Shown here in pieces: positions 33,767 to 42,844 of a stretch of DNA of 64,000 bases. Under the pieces are notes generated by a model. That model was not told where the DNA came from, ran no database searches, and saw nothing but the letters and a program-made list of their open reading frames with translations. Made by a program: the position numbers and the translations under genes. Positions within the stretch are counted from its first letter, which is position 1. Every line of letters begins with the position of its first letter. Source of the DNA: Chloroflexota bacterium (GTDB lineage Bacteria > Chloroflexota > Dehalococcoidia > UBA2985); the NCBI GenBank assembly GCA_016210515.1, contig JACQTZ010000009.1:22174-86173 (forward strand), read 5' to 3'.

Positions 33767-34039
33767 ATGCCAGTAGTGTGGATTCCAACAGGAATGCAGA
33801 GGCTAACCGGTGGGCGGGAGCAGGTGCGGGTCGCCGGCGACACTCTACGCCAGGTGGTGAACAACCTGGAGAGGCAGTTTCCGGGCATCAGGGACGAGCT
33901 GTGTCACGGAGACGCCATCAGTCCCGGCCTGGCGGTGATCGTCGATGGTGAAGCGGCCAACCTGGGTATGCTGGAGCGCGTCAAAGAGGACAGCGAGATT
34001 CACTTCATACCCGCCATCGCGGGTGGTGCAGGCCGGTAG
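33767..34039 (+). CDS. MoaD/ThiS-like sulfur carrier protein
   Basis: Beta-grasp small protein, 90 residues from the ATG at 33767. VAGDTLRQVVNNLERQFPGIRDEL and EDSEIHFIPAIAGGAGR are the family signatures. The usual terminal Gly-Gly is followed here by Ala-Gly-Arg, so the C-terminus may need trimming before thiocarboxylation, as with some other sulfur carriers, or the protein serves another role. Stands alone between the MarR operon and an MFS gene. Confidence 0.83.
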   Translation: MPVVWIPTGMQRLTGGREQVRVAGDTLRQVVNNLERQFPGIRDELCHGDAISPGLAVIVDGEAANLGMLERVKEDSEIHFIPAIAGGAGR

Positions 34040-34232
34040 CGCGAATCTCACTTGAGGCTGCAACAGGCAAGAGCTGTGGAGGGTCTGCTGTCTACGTTTG
34101 CACACCGAGCACACGCGCCACGTTTACACAATGGGTTATCGGTGGTACGCTCTATTGATGCGACTGCCTCTGCCCCCGATTACTCATCTGAGCTCAGGAC
34201 GGGTTGGACAGCAAAGCGAACCTAGAGGTTCG

Positions 34233-35504
34233 ATGCCTGTGAAGAAGAGGATTTTCTTTGGCTGGTACATTGTAGCTGCCAGCGTTGGTCTTAACTTCTA
34301 TCTGTCCGTAGTGTTTTTCCAGGGCTTTCAGGTGTTCTTCCTTCCCATTCTTCATGAGTTTGGCTGGAGTCGGGCACTCACCTCTGGGGCATTCTCCATC
34401 CGTCAACTGGAGTCCGGTCTGCTGGCGCCGGTCATCGGTTTTCTGGTAGACCGGTGGGGCCCCAGGGCCGTCATACTGCTGGGCGTGATACTGGGTGGAG
34501 CGGGGATGGTCATGTTGGGCTACGTCAACTCACTTTGGACGTTCTATGTGGCCTTTATCATCGCTTCCACAGGGACGAGCGGTGCTTCCCACGGCGTTTC
34601 GTGGACTACGGCCGTTGCCAACTGGTTCCACAGGCTGCGGGGTCGAGCATTGGGCATTGCCATGCTGGGGCCGGTGGTGGGTGGTCCCTTTGTGGTGGTA
34701 GCGGCCATCATGGAGGGATGGCTGGGCTGGCGCATGTCCCTGGTGTTGATGGGCATTGGCGTGTGGATTGTGGGAGTGCCCCTGGCCCTGGTGGCGCGCT
34801 CCAGGCCGGAGCCATACGGCTACCTCCCGGACGGAGATGCACCTCGGAAAGCAGATAACCGTGAGGCGGAAGCACCTAATCTGGCTGTTGAAGGGGCTTC
34901 CAATGGATTTACCGTGGCTCAGGCTATGCGTACCCGAGATTTCTGGGTTCTCACGGTCCTGTTTGCTTTCCTGTCGGTGGGTATCAGTGGCCTCATGGTT
35001 CACCTGATTCCCTTGCTGGAGGACCTGAACTACAGCACTGCTCAGGCGGCCAGTATCATGGGCCTGATGTTCCTGCTCAGCGGCATCGGTCGTATGGGTG
35101 CGGGTGTCCTGATGGATACGGTCGACTACAGGATTATCTTGAGCGGGCTGGTGTTGCTCCATCTTCTGGCTCTGCTTCTCCTCGCCATGGCCGGTGCTTC
35201 GCAAATCTGGCTGCTGGGCATCTTCGTTCTGCTCTTTGGGGTCGGCTTTGGAGGCACCATACCCCTCAGGCCCTTTCTTATCATGCAGCTCTTTGGTGCG
35301 CGAGCCTTTGGTGCTCTCCAGGGGCTGATGCAGTGCGGTGCCATTTTTGCAGGAGTGATAGGGCCGGTCTTCTATGGCTGGGTCTTTGACACCACGGGGT
35401 CTTACGACGTGGCCATCTACATCACCGTGGCAACAGTGGTGCCGGCTGTCCCCCTTGCGTACCTGTTGAGGAGACCTCAGGCGGTGGCTGAAAGCCTGGG
35501 GTGA
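34233..35504 (+). CDS. MFS transporter, monocarboxylate/OFA type
   Basis: 423 residues, 12 helices. FFGWYIVAASVGLNFYL..FQVFFLPILHEFGWSR at the start and FLVDRWGPRAVILLGVILGG, GASHGVSWTTAVANWFHRLRGRALGIAMLG are typical for the oxalate/formate and monocarboxylate branch. The ATG at 34233 is preferred because FFGWY then lies at the usual distance; the frame remains open upstream. Its stop overlaps the next gene (TGATG), suggesting joint expression with an LDH2-type dehydrogenase and so uptake of a hydroxy acid. Confidence 0.88.
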   Translation: MPVKKRIFFGWYIVAASVGLNFYLSVVFFQGFQVFFLPILHEFGWSRALTSGAFSIRQLESGLLAPVIGFLVDRWGPRAVILLGVILGGAGMVMLGYVNSLWTFYVAFIIASTGTSGASHGVSWTTAVANWFHRLRGRALGIAMLGPVVGGPFVVVAAIMEGWLGWRMSLVLMGIGVWIVGVPLALVARSRPEPYGYLPDGDAPRKADNREAEAPNLAVEGASNGFTVAQAMRTRDFWVLTVLFAFLSVGISGLMVHLIPLLEDLNYSTAQAASIMGLMFLLSGIGRMGAGVLMDTVDYRIILSGLVLLHLLALLLLAMAGASQIWLLGIFVLLFGVGFGGTIPLRPFLIMQLFGARAFGALQGLMQCGAIFAGVIGPVFYGWVFDTTGSYDVAIYITVATVVPAVPLAYLLRRPQAVAESLG

Positions 35505-36667
35505 TGTTTGCCAAAGGGATGTTTGCCGAAGGGAGGTGCAAGTTGCCCATAAAAACAGATGGAGAGTACGTGCTAGTTGATGCCCGACGACTGGAGCAGT
35601 TCGTCGTCGCCGTCTTCACCACTCTGGGGCTAACAGATGCCAACGCGCGCGACGCGGCAGAGGTGCTGGTCAAGTCGGACATCTACGGCATCGACTCCCA
35701 CGGGGTGCCGCGTCTGTCCGGTGTGGTGGCTCGACTCAAGAGTGGGGCTGTTCAGCCCAACCCGGAGGTGGTGGTCGTCCACGAGCTGCCTTCCACCGCC
35801 CTGGTGGATGGCGCTCACGGCCTGGGAATGGTAGTGGGACGGCGAGCCATGGAGGTGGCCATTCGCAAGGCCCAGGCCACTGGAGCTGGCTTCGTCTCGG
35901 TGCGAAACAGCTCCCACTTTGGAATAGCCGGATTCTACGCCCGGATGGCCCTGGCGCACGACATGATCGGCTTCTGCATGACCAACGTGGGCAGCGGAGG
36001 GACTACCCCTCCCACTGGGGGACGCACCGGCTTCTTCGGCACCAATCCCATCGCGGTGGCGGCCCCCACCAGGACGCCGCCGGACTTTGTGATGGACTTC
36101 GCCACCACCGTCGTGGCTGCTGGGAAGCTTCAGATTGCCCAGAGGCGCAAACATCCAGTGCCCCTGGGCTGGGTCATTAACCGTGACGGGGTTCCCTCCA
36201 CCAATCCCGCCGAGCGGCATGGTGGCGGCTACATCCCTCCCCTGGGCGGACTTAAGGAGACCGGCGGACACAAAGGTTACGGCCTTATGCTCCTGGTGGA
36301 TATCCTCTCAGGCGTCCTGTCCGGAGCGGCAGTAGGGGCCACCTCGTTCAAGCTGACTCCCGAGACCCCTGGTGAGCAGTCACGCTCAGCAGACTCCGCG
36401 TCCAACACGGGCCACTTCTTCGGGGCGTTGCGGATAGATGGCTTCCGCCCCGTCCAGGAGTTCAAAGAGGAGATGGATGAGATGTTCCACATTATCCGCA
36501 GCGCGGAGAAGCTGCCTGGTTGGGAGCGCGTCTACGTCCACGGCGAGCCGGAGTGGGAGGCGGAGCGAGACCGCCTTGCCAATGGTATCCCCCTGGACCT
36601 GCCCACCTACCAGTCCCTGGAGGAAGTGGCCGCGGACCTGGGCATCCCCCTGGATGTGAAGAGATAG
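35504..36667 (+). CDS. Malate/L-lactate dehydrogenase family (LDH2/MDH2) oxidoreductase
   Basis: NAD(P)-dependent oxidation of a 2-hydroxy acid (malate, lactate, ureidoglycolate or sulfolactate in known members). About 387 residues: SDIYGIDSHGVPRL, VSVRNSSHFGIAGFYA, GRTGFFGTNPIAVAAPT, GGLKETGGHKGYGLMLLVDILSGVLSGA are the family blocks. The ATG at 35504 overlaps the MFS stop. A TTG after GGGAGGTG at about 35543 is another possible start. Followed by an FAH-type gene, consistent with organic-acid catabolism. Confidence 0.92.
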   Translation: MFAKGMFAEGRCKLPIKTDGEYVLVDARRLEQFVVAVFTTLGLTDANARDAAEVLVKSDIYGIDSHGVPRLSGVVARLKSGAVQPNPEVVVVHELPSTALVDGAHGLGMVVGRRAMEVAIRKAQATGAGFVSVRNSSHFGIAGFYARMALAHDMIGFCMTNVGSGGTTPPTGGRTGFFGTNPIAVAAPTRTPPDFVMDFATTVVAAGKLQIAQRRKHPVPLGWVINRDGVPSTNPAERHGGGYIPPLGGLKETGGHKGYGLMLLVDILSGVLSGAAVGATSFKLTPETPGEQSRSADSASNTGHFFGALRIDGFRPVQEFKEEMDEMFHIIRSAEKLPGWERVYVHGEPEWEAERDRLANGIPLDLPTYQSLEEVAADLGIPLDVKR

Positions 36668-36736
36668 GCTGTGGGGGAGGATACCAGGTTTCTGTGGCTC
36701 GTGGCATAATGCCACATACAGAACAAGGAGGTCAAT

Positions 36737-37645
36737 ATGAAGTTGGTGCTGTACGGTGAAGAGTTCCGCCTGGGAGTCCTCCTGGGAGACACGGTAATAG
36801 ACGCCTCCTCGGTGACTAGAAGGATTCCCCATCGCACACCTCAGGCGTTGATAAGCCGCCTCATCGAGGGTTTTGACAGGTATCGGAGTGCTCTGGAGCT
36901 GCTTGCCCGCACCTCCCTGGGCGTCCCTGTAAGCCGGGTACGCCTCCGAGCGCCTCTCCCCCGTCCACCTCGCCTGGTGTGCATGGCCGTGAACTACATG
37001 GAAAGCGGTACACATGCAACCCCCCCGCCCATCAACGCCTTCAACAAGTCCTCTAGCAGCGTCATCGGCAACGGAGATACCGTCGTGCTTCCAGACGCTC
37101 CGGCCACTATCTTTGAGCACGAGGCGGAGTTGGGGGTGGTCATAGGCAAGAGGGCCAGCGCCATAAAGGCCAGAGACGCTTACAAGCACATCTTCGGGTA
37201 CGTCAATTTCATTGATGTCTCCTGTCGAGGGGCCGGCCCCGCGGGGGACAGCTTTTTCATAGGCAAGTCCTGGGACACCTTTGGCCCTATGGGCCCCGCC
37301 CTGGTCACGGCCGACGAGGTGGCTGACCCCCACGACCTGATGGTTCGCCTGAGCGTCCAGGGGGAGCTGAGGCAGGAGTACAGCACCAGCGACATGGCTC
37401 ACAAGATTCCCGAGACGCTGGAGTGGGTTTCATGGATTACCACTCTGGAGCCGGGCGACGTGATATCCACGGGCACCCACCACCGAGGTCTGGGGCCTCT
37501 CCAGGACGGCGATACGGTGGAGATGGAGATTGACACCTTCGGCAAGCTGACCGTCCACGTCACCGACGCGAAGAAGCGCTCCTGGCCGCGGGAGACCCGC
37601 GCCCAGCGAGAGGCCCGGGAAGCATCCGCGAGGCGGGGAAGCTAG
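36737..37645 (+). CDS. Fumarylacetoacetate hydrolase family protein
   Basis: 302 residues. Members hydrolyse or decarboxylate beta-keto or 2-oxo acids of aromatic and other pathways. Seen: the metal-binding glutamates in TIFEHEAELGVVIGK, and a DVSCRGAG, FIGKSWDTFGPMGPALV, GDVISTGTHHRGLGPL order as in the family core. ATG with GGAGGT nine bases upstream. Probably the same functional group as the MFS and LDH2 genes just upstream. Confidence 0.92.
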   Translation: MKLVLYGEEFRLGVLLGDTVIDASSVTRRIPHRTPQALISRLIEGFDRYRSALELLARTSLGVPVSRVRLRAPLPRPPRLVCMAVNYMESGTHATPPPINAFNKSSSSVIGNGDTVVLPDAPATIFEHEAELGVVIGKRASAIKARDAYKHIFGYVNFIDVSCRGAGPAGDSFFIGKSWDTFGPMGPALVTADEVADPHDLMVRLSVQGELRQEYSTSDMAHKIPETLEWVSWITTLEPGDVISTGTHHRGLGPLQDGDTVEMEIDTFGKLTVHVTDAKKRSWPRETRAQREAREASARRGS

Positions 37646-37891
37646 TAAGGTGTCCTCGCTAATGCCCTACGAGTTGTCATTGCGACGAAGCAATCTGGAG
37701 GCGTCCCAATGCAATAGGGACTTAGGTGAAAGTCTTAGATTCTTCGCTTCGCTCAGAATGACATCATATCCGACGCCCTTGCCACCGATGGTCGCCATGA
37801 TACATAATCAGGCTTGTCCACGATGCGGCCACTACCTTCATCGTGGGGGCACATGGCTGTGCCCGATATCAGATGAACGGAGGGATATGCC
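37646..37891. repeat. Dispersed repeat after the FAH gene
   Basis: Holds 'ttgtcattgcgacgaagcaatctgg' and 'cttagattcttcgcttcgctcagaatgacatc', standard pieces of the family. No credible gene apart from the leader of the next ORF. Confidence 0.65.
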
Positions 37892-38161
37892 ATGGCACAC
37901 ATGCTTGTTAGGATGAACGTGGAAAGCTATGCCAAGTGGAGGCCTGTATTCAAGGAGCACGAAGCGGCTCGCAAAGCTGCCGGTTGCACAGCTACACAGG
38001 TCTTCCGCAGCGGCAACGATCCTTTTGAGGTATTTGTCCTCACGGAGTGGGAGGAACTGGAGAAGGCTCGGAAGTTCGCAGCGTCTGATGACATGCGTGA
38101 GGCCATGCAGAAGGCCGGGGTCAAGGGCCAGCCGGATGTCTATTTCATGCAGGAGGTCTAG
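37892..38161 (+). CDS. Small ABM-like (antibiotic biosynthesis monooxygenase fold) protein
   Basis: 89 residues, starting MAHMLVRMNVESYAKWRPVFKEHEAARKAAGC and with TATQVFRSGNDPFEVFVLTEWEELEKARKFAASDDM. The order of strands and the LTEWEE-x-x-A-x-x-FA block fit the dimeric alpha+beta barrel/ABM fold, often annotated as cyclase or monooxygenase-like, sometimes only structural. GGAGGG precedes the ATG. Function unknown. Confidence 0.65.
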   Translation: MAHMLVRMNVESYAKWRPVFKEHEAARKAAGCTATQVFRSGNDPFEVFVLTEWEELEKARKFAASDDMREAMQKAGVKGQPDVYFMQEV

Positions 38162-38284
38162 CGGGGTGAATCAGAGAGCCGCTATAAATGTCATTCTGAG
38201 TCCCGACGGGTCGGGACGAAGAATCTGGTGGTGGGGTTGCCTCCCCGCCAGATGCTTCACTTCGTTCAGCATGACGATTTTATC
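38162..38284. repeat. Dispersed repeat directly upstream of lipB
   Basis: 'cattctgagtcccgacgggtcgggacgaagaat' and 'gatgcttcacttcgttcagcatgacg' are the two ends of one family copy. It reaches to within a few bases of the lipB start, so the lipB leader is repeat-derived. Confidence 0.7.
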
Positions 38285-39013
38285 ATGCAGACCTGTCTCT
38301 TCACTCGGCTGGACATAACGGACTACCTGGAGGCGTGGGAGCTCCAGAAAGCCATCGCCCGGCGGAGAGAAAACGGCTCTCTCCCCGACACCCTTGTCCT
38401 GTTGGAGCACCCGCACACCTATACCCTGGGACGCCGTGGCAAGCTTTCAGACGTGCTGGTGGGAGAGGCAGCCCTGGAACGGATGGGAGTCCAGGTGTGT
38501 CAGGTAGATCGCGGCGGCGAGGTCACCTACCATGGGCCGGGGCAGATGGTGGCTTATCCCATCGTCGACGTGCGACCCCTGGGAGGGCCGGTGGCTTACG
38601 TTCACACCCTGGAGGACATCGTCATCCATACCCTGATGGACTTGGGGGTGGATGCCCATCGAGAGGACGGTCTCGTTGGTGTCTGGGTAGGGCATGAGAA
38701 GATTGCCGCCATAGGAGTCAAAATCAGCCGGGGCATAACCACCCACGGTTTCGCCCTCAACGTAAACCCGGACCTGTCCTACTTCCAGCACATCGTGCCC
38801 TGCGGCATTCGGGGCATGGCCGTCACCTCCATGGAGAGGCTCCTGGGAGCGCCCGTACCCCTGGATGAGGTGGCCCTGCGCCTGGTGCATCACTTTGGGC
38901 TGCTTTTTGGCCGGAGCATGGAGGAGGCGTGGCTCGCCCCGTACCTGTACTCTGGTAGAATGGACTTGATTCAAAGGAGCAGGCCATGGTTTTCTCTTCC
39001 AGAGTCGGCGTGA
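38285..39013 (+). CDS. lipB: Octanoyl-[acyl-carrier-protein]:protein transferase
   Basis: Moves octanoyl from ACP to lipoyl domains, the first step of lipoate synthesis. 242 residues. Seen: LLEHPHTYTLGRRG, DRGGEVTYHGPGQMVAYPIVD, the KIAAIGVKI lysine, and the acyl-cysteine in IVPCGIRGMAVTS. The ATG at 38285 gives the normal N-terminus; upstream of it is repeat DNA. Overlaps folP by 28 bases. Confidence 0.93.
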   Translation: MQTCLFTRLDITDYLEAWELQKAIARRRENGSLPDTLVLLEHPHTYTLGRRGKLSDVLVGEAALERMGVQVCQVDRGGEVTYHGPGQMVAYPIVDVRPLGGPVAYVHTLEDIVIHTLMDLGVDAHREDGLVGVWVGHEKIAAIGVKISRGITTHGFALNVNPDLSYFQHIVPCGIRGMAVTSMERLLGAPVPLDEVALRLVHHFGLLFGRSMEEAWLAPYLYSGRMDLIQRSRPWFSLPESA

Positions 39014-39843
39014 CCCGTTGCGGCTCCATGAAGCTGGAGTGGGGAAAACGCACCTATGTGATGGGGATTGTCAACGTGACCCCCGACTCCTTCTCCGGCG
39101 ATGGCCTGGGGTACGACGCGGAGGCTGCCCTGGAGCAGGCTCTGAGGTTCCAGGAGGAGGGCGCGGACATCATCGACGTGGGGGGTGAGTCCACCCGCCC
39201 AGGCTCGACGACGGTGGACGCTTCCGAGGAAAGGCGGCGGGTTATCCACGTGATACGGCTGCTGGCCTCAAGGCTCCACATCCCCATCAGCGTAGATACC
39301 TACAAGTACGAGGTGGCCCAGGATGCCCTGGCCGCGGGCGCCGCTATGCTCAACGACGTCTGGGGTCTGAAACACGACCCTTCTCTGGCCGTACTGGCCG
39401 CCAGGGAAGGCGTGCCCATTGTTCTGATGCACAACCAAGTGGGCACCAGTTACACAGACCTGGTGCCGGAGGTGCTGGCGAGCCTGAGGGCCAGCGTGGA
39501 GAAGGCGCTGGACGCTGGTGTCCCCAGGGAGGACATCATCCTGGACCCCGGCATAGGCTTTGGCAAGACGGCTGAGCACAACCTGGAGATTCTGCGCAGG
39601 CTGGAGGAGCTCAAGGCCCTGGAGTTGCCTCTCCTGGTCGGAACATCTCGCAAGTCCACCATAGGCCTGGTCCTGGGTCTGCCCGTGGAGGAGAGGGTGG
39701 AAGGCACCGCGGCCACCGTGGCTCTGGCCATTGCCCACGGAGCAGACATGGTGCGAGTCCACGACGTGAAGGCCATGACCAGGGTGGCCCGCATGAGCGA
39801 CGCCATCATACGGGGATGGCAGAGGCCACCGTCTCCTACGTGA
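38986..39843 (+). CDS. folP: Dihydropteroate synthase
   Basis: Joins p-aminobenzoate with the pterin pyrophosphate in folate synthesis; sulfonamide target. 285 residues, TIM barrel: VMGIVNVTPDSFSGDG, GGESTRPGSTTVD, SVDTYKYEVAQDAL, DPGIGFGKT, VGTSRKSTIG. The ATG at 38986 follows AAAGGAGC and lies inside the lipB 3' end. folK follows with overlap, so the three genes are coupled. Confidence 0.95.
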   Translation: MVFSSRVGVTRCGSMKLEWGKRTYVMGIVNVTPDSFSGDGLGYDAEAALEQALRFQEEGADIIDVGGESTRPGSTTVDASEERRRVIHVIRLLASRLHIPISVDTYKYEVAQDALAAGAAMLNDVWGLKHDPSLAVLAAREGVPIVLMHNQVGTSYTDLVPEVLASLRASVEKALDAGVPREDIILDPGIGFGKTAEHNLEILRRLEELKALELPLLVGTSRKSTIGLVLGLPVEERVEGTAATVALAIAHGADMVRVHDVKAMTRVARMSDAIIRGWQRPPSPT

Positions 39844-40361
39844 AGATGGTCACTGCTTACCTGTGCCTTGGCTCCAACCTGGGAGACCGAGAGGACAACC
39901 TGCGAAGAGCTGTCTCCCTCCTTGGCAAGAATACCTCTCTTGTCGCTCTCTCCTTGGTCTATGAGACCGAGCCGTGGGGATACACGTCTCAGCCCCTTTT
40001 TCTAAACATGGTATGTGCGCTGGAGACTCGCCTGAGCCCGCAAGAGCTGTTGAAGCTGGCCCAGGGAGTGGAGCGTGAGCTGGGGCGAGTGCCCACGTTT
40101 CGATACGGCCCCAGGAGCATAGACGTGGACATCCTGCTATACGGGGACGAAGTGATAGACATACCAGGCCTCCAGATTCCCCATCCCCGCATGGCGGAGA
40201 GGGCCTTCGTCCTGGTGCCCCTGGCCGAAATCGCCCCTGGCCTTGCTCACCCCTTGCTGGGGAAGACCATAGCGGAGCTGCTGGCGGACGTATCCGGGAA
40301 AGAAGAGGTGGTGATGTGGGGGCCACTGTCTTCTTCTAAAGAAGGTGGCTTTAACCCTTAG
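39816..40361 (+). CDS. folK: 2-amino-4-hydroxy-6-hydroxymethyldihydropteridine pyrophosphokinase
   Basis: Transfers pyrophosphate from ATP to the pterin ahead of FolP. Up to 181 residues; seen LGSNLGDREDNLRRAV, YETEPWGYTSQPLFLNMVC, and RYGPRSIDVDILLYGDEVI with metal-binding aspartates. An ATG at 39816 overlaps folP; an ATG at 39846 or GTG at 39840 would also give a complete core. No strong ribosome binding site helps decide. Confidence 0.93.
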   Translation: MAEATVSYVKMVTAYLCLGSNLGDREDNLRRAVSLLGKNTSLVALSLVYETEPWGYTSQPLFLNMVCALETRLSPQELLKLAQGVERELGRVPTFRYGPRSIDVDILLYGDEVIDIPGLQIPHPRMAERAFVLVPLAEIAPGLAHPLLGKTIAELLADVSGKEEVVMWGPLSSSKEGGFNP

Positions 40362-40436
40362 CGGCTGCGGAAGAAGGGAGTGCAGAGGGGCGAAGCCCAG
40401 AGCCTACCCAGAGCGAAGCCGAAGGGGTACGCCCTG

Positions 40437-40619
40437 CTAGGCGCGCAGGTTAGGTGGAAGGAGATTGGGGATGGAGTCCTCGATGGGGTAGTTCTCCTGG
40501 CATCTCTTGCAATGGAGCGCGCCCCGCACAACCTCGACGCCATTCTCCTCCTCCACCGTCAGGGTCAGGGGACTTTTGCAAAGGGGGCAGGCCAGAATAT
40601 CCAGCAGGTCTTTTTTCAT
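40437..40619 (-). CDS. Trm112-family zinc-ribbon protein
   Basis: 60 residues with the full Trm112 pattern: LLDILACPLCKSPLTL, then HCKRCQENYPIEDSIPNLLP. In bacteria these are small zinc-binding proteins that may activate methyltransferases. The remaining gap to folK is short and includes a G/C-rich repeat piece (gcgaagccgaaggggta). Confidence 0.87.
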   Translation of the reverse strand: MKKDLLDILACPLCKSPLTLTVEEENGVEVVRGALHCKRCQENYPIEDSIPNLLPPNLRA

Positions 40620-40669
40620 GGCTCTCTCGGTACTCTTTAGCTCAAACCGAAGTGTATATTGACTCTTGC

Positions 40670-41176
40670 TTACCTCCCTGTCAACCCCTTCTCAAAAAGG
40701 AACGCCAGCAGGTCGGAGAGAAGGAACACGGCTATCCCCAGGACAACCGTCATGTTGACCCCCGACATAAAAGCTACGGCTCTGGCAAGAAGCCCCCGAC
40801 GGGTGGCAGGTGTGGATGCAGGCTGTGCCTGGGTTGACCTCCGTCGCTGCCATCTGCCCCGGGCAATGGCAAACATCCACAGGGCCAGCCCTATCTTGAT
40901 GCTCACGATTACCATGTACGCCGGCGTGGTGGAGGCATCCGTTATGCGGTCGAAGAGGAGGATGGCCCCCGTCACCAGAAGGACGGCCATGCAGGTATCC
41001 ACCAGCCCGCGAAACTCGGCCAGCCCCTCCGGCCCTACCAGGGTTCCCTGATTTCCGGCCCTTCTTTGCTGGGGTCGAAGGACCAGGACATAGAACAGGC
41101 TCCCTCCCACCCAGGTCACCGCCGCCAGGGCGTGGAACCAGCGTATCAGCAGGAGGAAGCCTTCATTGAAAGTCAT
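40670..41176 (-). CDS. CopD-like integral membrane protein
   Basis: 168 residues with four hydrophobic helices. LLLIRWFHALAAVTWVGGSLFYVLVLRP matches the first helix of CopD/YebZ or DUF-type copper-resistance membrane proteins, with its conserved His and Trp-Val-Gly-Gly. Middle LLVTGAILLFDRI and YMVIVSIKIGLALWMFAIARGRWQRRR fit. C-terminal helix LGIAVFLLSDLLAFLFEKG. Function in metal or electron transfer cannot be assigned. Confidence 0.65.
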   Translation of the reverse strand: MTFNEGFLLLIRWFHALAAVTWVGGSLFYVLVLRPQQRRAGNQGTLVGPEGLAEFRGLVDTCMAVLLVTGAILLFDRITDASTTPAYMVIVSIKIGLALWMFAIARGRWQRRRSTQAQPASTPATRRGLLARAVAFMSGVNMTVVLGIAVFLLSDLLAFLFEKGLTGR

Positions 41177-41309
41177 AGGGGTGGAGTCATGCGGCCAGGT
41201 CTAGCTCTGTAGCAACGCGTTCAGCCCGGCTTGAGCCACCTCTCGTCCTGCTTGGGTTACATTCATAGCGCACACCTCGCAATAGCTTCAAGATACCGCG
41301 CCAGAGCGG

Positions 41310-41675
41310 CTACCTGGGGGTCTGCTCACTCCTGCTATCCGGTGCGGTGAGGGTGATGTGAGAGAAGGCCGAGTCCCTAGTCGCGCCGTGCCAGTGCTTT
41401 TCACCAGCCATGATGTGAATCACATCGCCGACGCCGACCATGTGCTCTTCAACCTCCGTTGCGACGATGCCCTGGCCGGCGGTGACAATCAGGATCTGGT
41501 CGCTGGCGTGGACATGGAGGTTGTTTCGTGCGCCAGGGCTGAAGTTCACCACCGCCATATTAAAGAAGGGGCTTCCCTGGGGGCCAATCAGCGTCTGCCG
41601 TGTCACAGGCCCTCCCACGAATGATGAGGTGCCTGCCACCTCTTTGGGGACGTCACTGATTTTGATGACCTTCAT
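41310..41675 (-). CDS. Cupin-fold small protein
   Basis: 121 residues, single conserved-barrel (cupin 2). The metal-binding motif 1 is seen as GARNNLHVHASDQILIVTAGQGIV (one canonical His pair, Asp in place of a Glu) and motif 2 as GDVIHIMAGEKHWHGATRD. ATG behind AAAGGAGAA. Relatives are annotated as carboxymuconolactone-linked or quercetinase-like cupins; substrate unknown. Confidence 0.85.
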   Translation of the reverse strand: MKVIKISDVPKEVAGTSSFVGGPVTRQTLIGPQGSPFFNMAVVNFSPGARNNLHVHASDQILIVTAGQGIVATEVEEHMVGVGDVIHIMAGEKHWHGATRDSAFSHITLTAPDSRSEQTPR

Positions 41676-41739
41676 TGGTTCTCCTTTTTTCAGCAGACGG
41701 TTAGAGTTGGTTCGAGCGGGTTGAACTGCCCGTGGGCTA

Positions 41740-42792
41740 TTACGAGTTGGGGCCTCTTTCCATGGAGTACGGCTGCCATCGTTTCAGCGTGGTCTTCTCC
41801 AGCACAGAGGGGTTAACACACGACCTGGGCCAGCGTCCGCTCAGAACCAGCGCTATCTCCTGCCCTACCCGCCTGCGCGTCACCGGCCTCATCCTGGTTG
41901 ATGCCGACGCGACGTGAGGAGTGAGTATCACGTTCTCCATGAACAGCAGGGGATTCTCCGGATCGGGCGGTTCCTGCTCAAGCACATCCAGGGCCGCGCC
42001 CGCTATCCAGCCCTCTTCCAGGGCCTTGATCAGCGCAGGTTCGTCCACCGTCGGCCCACGACCATTGTTGATGAAAAGAGCGGTGGGCTTCATCAGCCTG
42101 AAGTGCTCCTCGGTGAGCATGTGATGGACTTCCGGTGTGGATGGGGCGTGCATGGAGAGTATGTCTGAGCGCTGAAGAAGCTCGGCGAGTCCGACGGGTT
42201 CGACGCCGTAGTCGGACATGACCAGTTCTTCGATGTACGGATCGTAGGCCAGCATGTGGACGCCGAAGGCTCTGGCCCGCAGCGCGGTGGCTCTTGCGAC
42301 GTGACCAAAGGACACAAATCCCAGGGTTTGGCCCATAAGCCTTGGGAGCTGTGCCGGTAGCAGCCGCGCCTCGCTCCAGCGATTCTCTTTTACCAGACGG
42401 TCCAGAACGGTGAGACGACGAAAGGCCGCCAGTATCATCATCATGGTGTGGTCGGCGACCTCTTCTATGAATACGTCTGGCACATTGGTCACTGGTATGT
42501 TGCGTTGGGTCGCGGCAGCTACGTCCACCGAGTCCGCGCCCACGCTGCCCAGGGCTATGATTTTGCAGCGTTGGAGGTTGTTTATGATGTTTTCGGTGAT
42601 GCGGCGTCCGCCGGCGATGATGGCGTCGGCGTCCCGCGCGGCCTCTATGAACTCGTTTTCGGTGCTTCCGGAGACCTCGACAATCTCCGCGTCCATGGGA
42701 GCCAGGGACTCCATCTCAAAATCGTAGTAGTCGCCACCAGCGTCAGAAGTGACGCCTGGACGCCTCTGAGCCACCACTTTGAATACTGCCAA
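41740..42792 (-). CDS. D-2-hydroxyacid dehydrogenase
   Basis: About 350 residues from the TTG at 42792, which is preceded by AAAGGAGGACAGG at a normal distance; the longer frame upstream overlaps the TPP-enzyme gene. NAD-dependent reduction or oxidation of 2-keto/2-hydroxy acids. Catalytic set seen as NNGRGPTVDEPAL (Arg), LDVLEQEPPDPENPL (Glu) and ILTPHVASAS (His). The usual GxGxxG reads SFGHVA: only the second and a following position are Gly-like, a departure from GLGRIG. Operon with the TPP enzyme upstream. Confidence 0.9.
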   Translation of the reverse strand: MAVFKVVAQRRPGVTSDAGGDYYDFEMESLAPMDAEIVEVSGSTENEFIEAARDADAIIAGGRRITENIINNLQRCKIIALGSVGADSVDVAAATQRNIPVTNVPDVFIEEVADHTMMMILAAFRRLTVLDRLVKENRWSEARLLPAQLPRLMGQTLGFVSFGHVARATALRARAFGVHMLAYDPYIEELVMSDYGVEPVGLAELLQRSDILSMHAPSTPEVHHMLTEEHFRLMKPTALFINNGRGPTVDEPALIKALEEGWIAGAALDVLEQEPPDPENPLLFMENVILTPHVASASTRMRPVTRRRVGQEIALVLSGRWPRSCVNPSVLEKTTLKRWQPYSMERGPNS

Positions 42793-42844
42793 CTCCCTGT
42801 CCTCCTTTACTCCGCCGGGCAAAGCAGGCCCCAGCGCTGGTTGA

